This document shows, in pieces, positions 33,381 to 40,615 of a stretch of 64,000 nt of DNA; the first letter of the stretch is position 1; every line of letters starts with the position of its first letter. The position numbers were made by a program, and so were the translations under genes. This stretch comes from Jongsikchunia kroppenstedtii DSM 45133 (GTDB taxonomy: Bacteria; Actinomycetota; Actinomycetes; Mycobacteriales; Mycobacteriaceae), in assembly GCF_000380485.1 (NCBI RefSeq), contig NZ_AQYG01000045.1, forward strand, positions 1 through 64,000. Direction: 5' to 3'. The notes under the pieces are model-generated. The model worked only from the letters and a program-made list of their open reading frames with translations. It ran no database searches and was not told where the DNA came from.

Positions 33381-33851
33381 CTAGTTCTCGCGGCGCAGGA
33401 AGAAGTAGTAGTGCGCGTCGCGCACCAGCGAGGTCTTGCCGTTCATGATGCCCATCACCGTGTCGTCGTCGATCCGCTTGAAGTGATCGATCACCGGCTG
33501 GCCGTCATAGACCATCGACGCGGTCACCTCGCCACGGAACTCGACCATCCACAGGCTGGCCTCGCCCTTGCCCAATTCCTTGTTGGAGAACAGGTTTCCA
33601 TCGCCGTCACGGCAGACCAGTGGCTGCACGTCGTAACGCGAGCCGAAGGTCTTGCCGTGCCACGCGGCGCGTTCGAGCCCGCCGTCCATGGGATGGCCGC
33701 TGGGCAGCTCGCCGCCCTTCCAGGGGCCGATCATGAAGTCGATCGACACCGGTTCCAGCGCCGCCCAGATCTCATCGAGTTCGGCGGCCGTGCTGATCTG
33801 CTGGCTCGCGGCCCGCTGTTCGAAGAGTTCGACGGCCTGTTCGCGGTTCAT
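33381..33851 (-). CDS. GXWXG / DUF4334 domain protein
   Basis: A 156-residue protein with the GXWXG motif (FMIGPWKGGELPSGHP, about residues 39-54) and the DUF4334 domain after it (EASLWMVEFRGEVTASMVYD, GQPVIDHFKRIDDDTVMGIM). The family is common in actinobacteria and has no settled biochemical role. The promoter side (33865-33893) carries AACTATGG and CCAATAGTT, an imperfect inverted repeat that may be an operator. Confidence 0.85.
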   Translation of the reverse strand: MNREQAVELFEQRAASQQISTAAELDEIWAALEPVSIDFMIGPWKGGELPSGHPMDGGLERAAWHGKTFGSRYDVQPLVCRDGDGNLFSNKELGKGEASLWMVEFRGEVTASMVYDGQPVIDHFKRIDDDTVMGIMNGKTSLVRDAHYYFFLRREN

Positions 33852-33906
33852 GCATCCGACCCTAAACTATGGACACACCTGTGACCAATAGTTCAGGCGT
33901 GCGGCA

Positions 33907-35424
33907 TCAGCCGGCGACCTTCTCCTTGGCGTCCGCGACCTTGCTGAACTTCATCGACTGGGTCACCGACGCGCGGCGGAAGTCGTAGTAGTCGAGCAGG
34001 AAGTTGTGCCGCACCATCCACGGCATGCTGCTGCCCGACTTCGGCAGCTGGTCGGCCGCGCGCTGGACATAACCGCTGGACAGCTCCATCGCCGGCTTCT
34101 CGGCCAGGATCTCGCCGGCCCGATCGGCCTCGGCGTGGGTGTAGCCGTTGTCGCCCATGTGCTTGAGCAGCCGCGCGACGTGCTGGCTGGTGATATCGGC
34201 CTTCAACGTCCAGGAGGCGTTGATGTAGCCGATGGTCCAGGCCATGTTGGGCACACCGTCGAGCATGTAGCCGCGGTACAGGTAGTGATCGCTGATCTTC
34301 ACGGGCGAACCGTCGACCGCGATCTCGGTGCCGCCGAGCGCCTGCATCTGCAGTCCGGTGGCGGTGATGATGATGTCGGCCTCGAGCTCCCGGCCCGATG
34401 TCAGCTTGATGCCGGTCGCGGTCACGCGGTCGATGGTGTCGGTGACGACCTCGGCCTGTCCGTTGCGGATCGCCTTGAACAGGTCACCGTTCGGCACCAC
34501 GCACAGTCGCTGATCCCACGGGGCGTACTTCGGCTTGAAATGCACGTCGACCGGGTAGTCGGCGGGCAGCATCGCCTTGGTCATCCGGCGGATCAGCGCA
34601 CGGCCGGCCTTCGGGGCCTTGCGCATGAAGAGGTAGCTGCCCAGCGTCTGGGTGGCCCACCGCCAGCGGGTGACGTTGTGAGCCAGGTTGGGGGGCAACA
34701 CCTTCCGGGTGGCCAGCGCGATCGGGTCCTTGTTGGGCAGCGACGTGATGTACGTCGGCGACCGCTGCAGCATGGTGATGTGCTCGACGTCGTCGGCCAT
34801 CGACGGGATCAGGGTGATGGCGGTGGCGCCCGACCCGATCACCACGACCTTCTTGCCCTTGTAGTCCAGGTCCTCCGGCCAGAACTGCGGGTGCACGACC
34901 TGCCCCTGGAAGTCCTCGATGCCCGGGAACTCGGGGGTGTAGCCCTCGTCGTAGGAGTAGTAGCCGGTGCACATGAACAGGAACCGGGTCTCGAAGGTCT
35001 TCGGCTTGCCGCCGGAGATCGTCTCCACGGTCCAGATGTCGGTGGCCGAATCGAAGTTGGCGGACGTGACCTGCGTCTCGAACTGGATCTTCTTGTCGAT
35101 GCCGAACTTGCGAGCGGTGTCCCAGATGTAGTTGCGGATGTCCTCGCCCTGTCCGATCGAGGTGTTCCCGGTCCACGGGTTGAACGGCAGGCTGAACGTG
35201 AAGATGTCACTGTCCGAACGGATCCCGGGATAACGGAACAGATCCCAGGTGCCGCCGGTCCGCTCGCGACGCTCGATCAGCGCGTAGTCCAGATCCGGGT
35301 TCAGCTCGTGGATCCGGTAGGCCGCGTCGATGCCCGACAGGCCGGCGCCGACGATGAGTACATCGTGGAACTCGGCCTTGCCGCCGGTGGTGGTCTTGGC
35401 CTTCTTATCGGCAACCGTGGTCAT
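33907..35424 (-). CDS. EthA-like FAD-dependent monooxygenase (copy 1)
   Basis: A 505-residue flavin monooxygenase close to mycobacterial EthA. It has FAD Rossmann GAGLSGIDAAYRI, ERRERTGGTWDLFRYPGIRS followed by DSD, the BVMO-type linker QVVHPQFWPEDLDYKGKKVV, the NADPH Rossmann GSGATAITLIPSM, then ITATGLQMQALGG and WTIGYINASWTLKADI. EthA-type enzymes oxidise ketones and thioamides. The ATG at 35424 has AAGGA upstream. It is separated by about 120 bp from the second EthA-like gene, so it may have its own promoter. Confidence 0.88.
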   Translation of the reverse strand: MTTVADKKAKTTTGGKAEFHDVLIVGAGLSGIDAAYRIHELNPDLDYALIERRERTGGTWDLFRYPGIRSDSDIFTFSLPFNPWTGNTSIGQGEDIRNYIWDTARKFGIDKKIQFETQVTSANFDSATDIWTVETISGGKPKTFETRFLFMCTGYYSYDEGYTPEFPGIEDFQGQVVHPQFWPEDLDYKGKKVVVIGSGATAITLIPSMADDVEHITMLQRSPTYITSLPNKDPIALATRKVLPPNLAHNVTRWRWATQTLGSYLFMRKAPKAGRALIRRMTKAMLPADYPVDVHFKPKYAPWDQRLCVVPNGDLFKAIRNGQAEVVTDTIDRVTATGIKLTSGRELEADIIITATGLQMQALGGTEIAVDGSPVKISDHYLYRGYMLDGVPNMAWTIGYINASWTLKADITSQHVARLLKHMGDNGYTHAEADRAGEILAEKPAMELSSGYVQRAADQLPKSGSSMPWMVRHNFLLDYYDFRRASVTQSMKFSKVADAKEKVAG

Positions 35425-35545
35425 GGATGTCCTTACCTCTGGCGCGGCGTCTGTGTGGACTGAGCTCGGGGCTTGAGCGTCAAGAAACCGCGACAACGTT
35501 CCATGTCACGATACGGCTAGTTGTACTACGAGTCAATAAGAATTT

Positions 35546-37012
35546 TCAGTGCGCGAACACCATGCTCAGGGTGATGTGATCGCGGCGGTGAGCCCACGCG
35601 TCGGCGAAGAAGTGGTGCTCGATCGCCCACGGCCGCTCGGTCCCGGACTTCGGCATGACATGGCCCTCACGCTGCAGATATCCCGAACTCAGGTTGAAGA
35701 ACGGCCGCGCCTCGATCGGCTTGTCGCCGCGGTGCGGATAGGCCACCTGGTACCCGTTGCTGCGCATGTAGCTCATCAGCCGGACCAGCGCCCGAGCCGA
35801 CAGATCGGCACGGAGCGTCCACGATGCGTTGGTGTAGCCGACGCTCCAGCCGAAGTTCGGCACACCGTCGAGCAGATAGCCCTTGTAGACGAACCGCTCC
35901 CCCGGCACGACCTCCTCGCCGTCGACGGTCAGCGTGATGCCGCCGAAGGCCTGCAGCCGCAGCCCGGTCGCGGTGACGACGACATCCGCCTCCAGCTCCC
36001 GGCCCGACTTCAACCGGATCCCGTTCTCGGTGAAAGTGTCGATGTGGTCGGTGACCATCTCGACGTCACCGGAGGCGATCTCGTCGAACAGCACCCCGTC
36101 GGCATCGGCGCACAGCCGCTGCTCCCACGGGTTGTACGCAGGATTGAAATGGACCGCGAGGTCGTAGTCGGCCGGCAGCTTCTTGGCCATCTTCTTCGTC
36201 AGCAGCCGCCGCGAGTAGTTCGGGAACTTCGAACAGATCTGGTAGATCGTCGCCGTCCACCACGCGTTCTTCAGCCGGACGAGATCGTGAGCGGCCTGGG
36301 CGGGCAGCAGCTTTCGCGCCAGGTCCGGAAAGACGCCGACGGTCGGCACCGGATAGACCCAGCTGGGCGAGCGCTGCAGCATCTGCACGCGGGCCCCCGA
36401 TCGGGCCAGCGCCGGTGCCAGTGTCACGGCGGTCGCACCGCTGCCGATCACCACCACCCGCTTGCCGGTGAAGTCCTCCCCGTCCGGCCAATGCTGGGGG
36501 TGGATGACCTGCCCGCGATAGTCGGAGATGCCGGGAAAGTCAGGCGTGTAGCCGTCGTCGTAGTCGTAATAGCCCGTGCACAGATACAGGAACCGGGTTC
36601 GGTATTCGACTGTGCCCGAACCATTCTCCGCAACGACCGTCCAGCGCTGCGCGGCGCTGTCCCAGGACGCACTGCGCACCGTGGTGCCGAAGTGGATACG
36701 CCGGTCGATGCCGTGCTTGCTCGCGGTGTCCTCGATGTAGTCGCGAATATCCGGTCCGTCGGCGATCTGCTTGGCGCCGCGCCACGGCTCGAACGGCAGG
36801 CTGAGCGTGAACATGTCGCTGTCCGAACGGACCCCCGGGTAGGTGAACAGGTCCCAGGTGCCGCCGACCCGATCGCGCCGCTCGAGGATCTCGTAACTCA
36901 GGCCGGGAAACTCGTTCGCGACCCGATACGCGGCATCAATGCCCGACAGTCCGGCGCCGACGATCAGCAGATCGCGATGCTCCACCCGACTCTGATCAGA
37001 TTCATCAGACAT
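35546..37012 (-). CDS. EthA-like FAD-dependent monooxygenase (copy 2)
   Basis: A 488-residue enzyme, the same length class as EthA. Motifs are GAGLSGIDAAYRV, ERRDRVGGTWDLFTYPGVRS, the linker QVIHPQHWPDGEDFTGKRVV, GSGATAVTLAPAL, NPWEQRLCADADGVLFDEIA and WSVGYTNASWTLRADL. It is a paralogue of the next gene downstream. It starts 9 bp after the preceding BVMO gene on the same strand, so the two are co-transcribed. Ketone or sulfur oxidation is likely; the substrate is unknown. Confidence 0.88.
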   Translation of the reverse strand: MSDESDQSRVEHRDLLIVGAGLSGIDAAYRVANEFPGLSYEILERRDRVGGTWDLFTYPGVRSDSDMFTLSLPFEPWRGAKQIADGPDIRDYIEDTASKHGIDRRIHFGTTVRSASWDSAAQRWTVVAENGSGTVEYRTRFLYLCTGYYDYDDGYTPDFPGISDYRGQVIHPQHWPDGEDFTGKRVVVIGSGATAVTLAPALARSGARVQMLQRSPSWVYPVPTVGVFPDLARKLLPAQAAHDLVRLKNAWWTATIYQICSKFPNYSRRLLTKKMAKKLPADYDLAVHFNPAYNPWEQRLCADADGVLFDEIASGDVEMVTDHIDTFTENGIRLKSGRELEADVVVTATGLRLQAFGGITLTVDGEEVVPGERFVYKGYLLDGVPNFGWSVGYTNASWTLRADLSARALVRLMSYMRSNGYQVAYPHRGDKPIEARPFFNLSSGYLQREGHVMPKSGTERPWAIEHHFFADAWAHRRDHITLSMVFAH

Positions 37013-37021
37013 ATCTCGACG

Positions 37022-38551
37022 CTACTGCACGCTGACCAGGTCACCGGCGGATTCCGCCCCCGGGGCCATCGCACTGGGGTCGCGATAGCCGGTGATCTTG
37101 TAGTCGTCCAGGTCGACGTGCTTGAGCTGATTGACGTACTGCGTCGCAAAGCCGGGGAACATGGTCGCGTTGAAGCCGTCGTCGGTCAGATACCAGCTCT
37201 GGCAGCCAGAATTCCACGTCGTCGCCTGCAGTCGCCGCTGGATGTCGGCGTTGTAGCGGGCCTGCACCTCCGGCCGGACATCAAGCGCCTTCCAGTCGAG
37301 CCGCAGCAGCTTCTCGACCGCCTCGACGATGTAGTTGATCTGGGCCTCCATGTACACCAGTGCCGAGCTGTGCCCGGGTCCCGAGTTCGGACCGAAGGTG
37401 AAATACAGATTCGGATAGCCCGATACCGCGACGCTGCGATAGGCATAGGCGCCGCCGCTCCACTCGTCGCCGAGGCTGCGTCCGCCGATCCCGGTGATGG
37501 GTATCGGTGCACCGGCCTTCGACACCTCGAATCCGGTTGCGAAGACGATCGCGTCGAATTGATGCTCGATGCCCTCGACCGTGCGAATGCCCTTAGGCGC
37601 CAGGCGCGCGATCGGCCAGGTGACCAGCTTGCAGTTATCGGCCTGCAGCGCCGGGTAGTAGTCACTGGTCATCAGCAGCCGCTTGCAGCCGGCCGAGAAG
37701 TCCGGCGTCAGCTGCCGGCGCAGCCATGGATCCTTCACCTGCAGACGCAGATTCGCCTTGCTGAGCTGCTCGACCAGCCGGGTGAACGGGGTGTCCCAGA
37801 CGACGCCCAGCGCCACCGACTCGTGACCCCAGAACCAGGCCGCCCGCGACGCCTCCTGCGCGAACGGCACCGTACGGTACAGCTGCTTGAGCAGGCCGCT
37901 GGTCGGCCGGTTCAGCCGCGGTAGCACCCAGCCGGGCGTCCGCTGAAAGACCTTGACCGACTTTGCTGTCTTGACCAGCTCGGGCACGATCTGCACCGCG
38001 CTCGCGCCGGTACCGATCACCGCGACCTTCTTGCCGGTGAAGTCGTAGTCGTGATCCCAACGGGCACTGTGGATCTTGTGACCCTCGTAGGTCTCGATGC
38101 CGGGGATGTCCGGCAGGCTCGCATTCGACAGCGGTCCGGGCGCGGCGATCACCGTGCGTGCCCGCACCGGCTCGCGACCCTCGAACTCGACGGTCCACTG
38201 GCCGGCCGCCTCGTCATAGATCAGCCCGGTGACGTTGTGCCCGAACCGAATATGCGGCGCGATGCCCGAATCGGTCGCCATGCGATCGATATACGCGAGG
38301 ATCTCATCGCTGCCCGAGTAGGTATGCGACCAGTTGGGATTCGGCGCGAAGCTGTAGGAGTAGAGCCGCGACGGGATGTCGCAGGCGGCACCGGGATAGG
38401 TGTTGTCCCGCCACGTTCCGCCGATCCGGTCGCCGCGCTCGAAGATCGCGAAGTCGGTGATGCCCTCCTGCCGCAGGCGGATCGCCGCACCGATGCCGGC
38501 GAACCCGGCCCCGATGATCGCGACGGACAGGGTCTTGTCGGTGTCTGCCAT
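37022..38551 (-). CDS. Type I Baeyer-Villiger monooxygenase
   Basis: A 509-residue FAD/NADPH monooxygenase that should insert oxygen into ketones to give esters or lactones. FAD motif GAGFAGIGAAIRL, then GGTWRDNTYPGAACDIPSRL (typical BVMO), the BVMO fingerprint YEGHKIHSARWDHD (FxGxxxHxxxW/D), NADPH motif GTGASAVQIVPEL and FNATMFPGFATQYVNQLKHV near the C-terminus. It differs from the two EthA-like neighbours. It lies 10 bp after the diiron gene and two genes after an esterase, a common BVMO partner because esterases hydrolyse the ester product. Confidence 0.9.
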   Translation of the reverse strand: MADTDKTLSVAIIGAGFAGIGAAIRLRQEGITDFAIFERGDRIGGTWRDNTYPGAACDIPSRLYSYSFAPNPNWSHTYSGSDEILAYIDRMATDSGIAPHIRFGHNVTGLIYDEAAGQWTVEFEGREPVRARTVIAAPGPLSNASLPDIPGIETYEGHKIHSARWDHDYDFTGKKVAVIGTGASAVQIVPELVKTAKSVKVFQRTPGWVLPRLNRPTSGLLKQLYRTVPFAQEASRAAWFWGHESVALGVVWDTPFTRLVEQLSKANLRLQVKDPWLRRQLTPDFSAGCKRLLMTSDYYPALQADNCKLVTWPIARLAPKGIRTVEGIEHQFDAIVFATGFEVSKAGAPIPITGIGGRSLGDEWSGGAYAYRSVAVSGYPNLYFTFGPNSGPGHSSALVYMEAQINYIVEAVEKLLRLDWKALDVRPEVQARYNADIQRRLQATTWNSGCQSWYLTDDGFNATMFPGFATQYVNQLKHVDLDDYKITGYRDPSAMAPGAESAGDLVSVQ

Positions 38552-38561
38552 ATCGATTCCT

Positions 38562-39482
38562 TTACGCGACCGGCTCGTAGGTCAGTTCCTGCGACCAGGT
38601 CGGCGTGCGATGCACCAGCCGGAACGGAATCACGCCGGTCACCTTCACCAGCGAGTCGGCCAGCAGGTGGTAGCTCGAGCTGCGGTCGATGACCTTCTTG
38701 CCCTGCCACGAGATGAACTGATACATCGGCACGCGGCGCACGAACTCGCTGCGCTCGCCGACGCTGCGGAATCGGCGCATCGCGCCGTAGAGCTTCTCCT
38801 CGTCGACACCCATCGCGACGATGTTGTCACGCATCTTGTTCAGCAACGGGATGTAGCTGAGGGTGCCGACGATCAGCGCGGGATTGGTCCAGCCGCCGAC
38901 CGTCTCGATGACCAGCTTGCGCATGCTCGCATGCCCGAGAATGTCCATCACCTCGAAATCGACTGCGAGATGCCGGGACTCGTCGTTGTTGATGCGCTTG
39001 AACACCTCTTGCGCGATCGGGTCCTTCACCTCGTCGGTGATGAACTTGATCAGGGCGCCGTCCAGCGCGACCTCCAGCATCGGAATCACGGTGCCCAGGA
39101 ACGACAGCGACATCTCATCCGAATGCTTGTCGAGCCAGTTGATGATCAGCTGCACATTCACGTTGGGCGCCGGGATCTCGTCGTCCTCGAGCATTCCCCA
39201 GCGGCGCATCAGCGCCAGTTCGGCGTTCGCGTGCTTCTGCTCCTCGGCGTGGAAGTGCTCGTAGATGCTCTTGAGCGTCGGCGTCGGCGCCTTCTTGGCC
39301 AGCGCCGCGAACCCGCGGGCACCGACGTTCTCGATCCACATCAGGTCCGTCATGAACGGCTTGAGCTTCGCCCACAGATCAGGCTCGATGAGCTCGGCCC
39401 CCGGGGCGTCCCACTCGATGTCGGCCAGCGCCCACTGCCGGTCCTTGATCATCTGCAGCATGTTGTCGAGATCCATCGCCAT
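38562..39482 (-). CDS. Ferritin-like diiron protein
   Basis: A 306-residue helical protein. The two metal-ligand signatures are FHAEEQKHANAELALM (ExxxH, about residues 77-92) and NNDESRHLAVDFEVMD (ExxH, about 165-180), with extra Glu in MWIENVGARGF and LEVALDGALIKF. This fits a ferritin-like dinuclear iron oxygenase or oxidase. It could hydroxylate the substrate before the BVMO step or need a reductase encoded elsewhere; none is adjacent. The exact family was not recognised. It is 10 bp upstream of the BVMO gene. Confidence 0.65.
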   Translation of the reverse strand: MAMDLDNMLQMIKDRQWALADIEWDAPGAELIEPDLWAKLKPFMTDLMWIENVGARGFAALAKKAPTPTLKSIYEHFHAEEQKHANAELALMRRWGMLEDDEIPAPNVNVQLIINWLDKHSDEMSLSFLGTVIPMLEVALDGALIKFITDEVKDPIAQEVFKRINNDESRHLAVDFEVMDILGHASMRKLVIETVGGWTNPALIVGTLSYIPLLNKMRDNIVAMGVDEEKLYGAMRRFRSVGERSEFVRRVPMYQFISWQGKKVIDRSSSYHLLADSLVKVTGVIPFRLVHRTPTWSQELTYEPVA

Positions 39483-39541
39483 GACGAATTCCTTTCAGCA
39501 AGTTGTGAATTAGGTCTTGTGATCAGTCGAGATACAGTCCG

Positions 39542-40528
39542 TCAGCCGATCCGCACCAGGCTGGCCGCGCGCCGGTCGTCGGCGTAGGCGGTGGCGACGA
39601 AATCGGCCGCGCGACGCAGGGCGGCCGCGCTCTCCGGAGCCAGCCGCGGCAGCGCCTGGAAGACGTGCATCATTCCGGGCCACTCCTCGAGCGTGCAGCG
39701 CCCGCCCGCACGCCGGACCGCGGCGTCGAGATGACGGGCGTCGGCGCGCAGCATCTCGTACCCGCCGACCTGCACCAGCAGCGGCGGCAGGTCCGCCGCC
39801 CGGGTGAAGTCGAGCCGCAGTCGCGGGTGATTCGGATCCGTATCGCCGCAATACAATTCGACGAGCTTGCGGGCGGTCCCGGCCGACATCGCCGGCTCCC
39901 GCACCACCTGTTCGGCCAGGCGCAGGGTGAGATCGATCAGCGGCGAGAACAGCACCACGCCGGCCGGCTGGAAGCGCGGCTCGTCGATATGCGCCAGCAG
40001 CAGGTCGAGCGCGAGGTGGCCGCCCGCGGAGTCGCCGGCGATCACCAGGTCCGAGCCGGCGTAGCCCTGCCCCTGCAACCACCGGTAGCCGTTCTCGACA
40101 TCGATTGCCGCCGTGGGAAATAGGTGTTCGGGCGCGAGCCGGTAGTCGATCGAGAAGATCGGCAATCCGGTCGCCTCGGACAGCCGTGCCACGAGTTTGC
40201 GGTGCGTGCGCGCCGAGCAGATCGCATACGCGCTGCCATGGATGTAGTACCCGGCCCGCTCGCCGAACTCGACCCCGGCCGCCAGCACCCACTCGCCGCG
40301 CAGTCCGTCTTCCCGGACCGGAATGACCCGGGTCCCGCCGGGCATCGACCCGAGCGCGGACATCACGGCCGCGACGATGCCGCGATCGACCATGACGGCC
40401 GGGCGCCCCTCGGGCATGAGGTCGGACAACAGGCCCACCGTCCAGCGCGTCAGCGCTGCAGCGGAGGCCGCTCGCAGGTTCGTCGACGCCGGGATATCCG
40501 GCACATCGGACGACTCGGTTTCACTCAC
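39542..40528 (-). CDS. Alpha/beta hydrolase, hormone-sensitive lipase-like esterase
   Basis: A 328-residue esterase. The oxyanion motif appears as YYIHGSAYAICSARTHRKLV (HGSAY in place of HGGG), with the nucleophile in VIAGDSAGGHLALDLLLAHI, the acid near PPLLVQVGGYEMLRADARHL and the catalytic His in WPGMMHVFQALPRL. It heads the monooxygenase cluster and would cleave esters made by the BVMO. GTG at 40528 was chosen because a longer reading from GTG at 40570 would start inside a perfect palindrome that looks like an operator. Confidence 0.82.
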   Translation of the reverse strand: MSETESSDVPDIPASTNLRAASAAALTRWTVGLLSDLMPEGRPAVMVDRGIVAAVMSALGSMPGGTRVIPVREDGLRGEWVLAAGVEFGERAGYYIHGSAYAICSARTHRKLVARLSEATGLPIFSIDYRLAPEHLFPTAAIDVENGYRWLQGQGYAGSDLVIAGDSAGGHLALDLLLAHIDEPRFQPAGVVLFSPLIDLTLRLAEQVVREPAMSAGTARKLVELYCGDTDPNHPRLRLDFTRAADLPPLLVQVGGYEMLRADARHLDAAVRRAGGRCTLEEWPGMMHVFQALPRLAPESAAALRRAADFVATAYADDRRAASLVRIG

Positions 40529-40550
40529 ATCAGGTACACCACCACCAAAG

Positions 40551-40570
40551 GTGCCATTTGTCAATGGCAC
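40551..40570. promoter_or_regulatory. Perfect palindrome upstream of the esterase, candidate operator
   Basis: GTGCCATTTGTCAATGGCAC has 8-bp arms around a 4-bp centre, located 22 bp upstream of the chosen esterase start and at the head of the monooxygenase cluster. It is typical of a dimeric TetR-type site. Confidence 0.55.
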
Positions 40571-40615
40571 GATTAGTGATGTAAAAGCTCCGGCGGCGCT
40601 CGCCGCGTAGAGCGC

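Noticed and set aside
35549-37924. Very long open frame (about 790 codons) on the plus strand opposite the EthA-like genes
   Set aside because: Translation is Arg/Asp/His-rich without any motif and lies exactly antisense to two clear monooxygenase genes; it is a codon-bias shadow of high-GC DNA.
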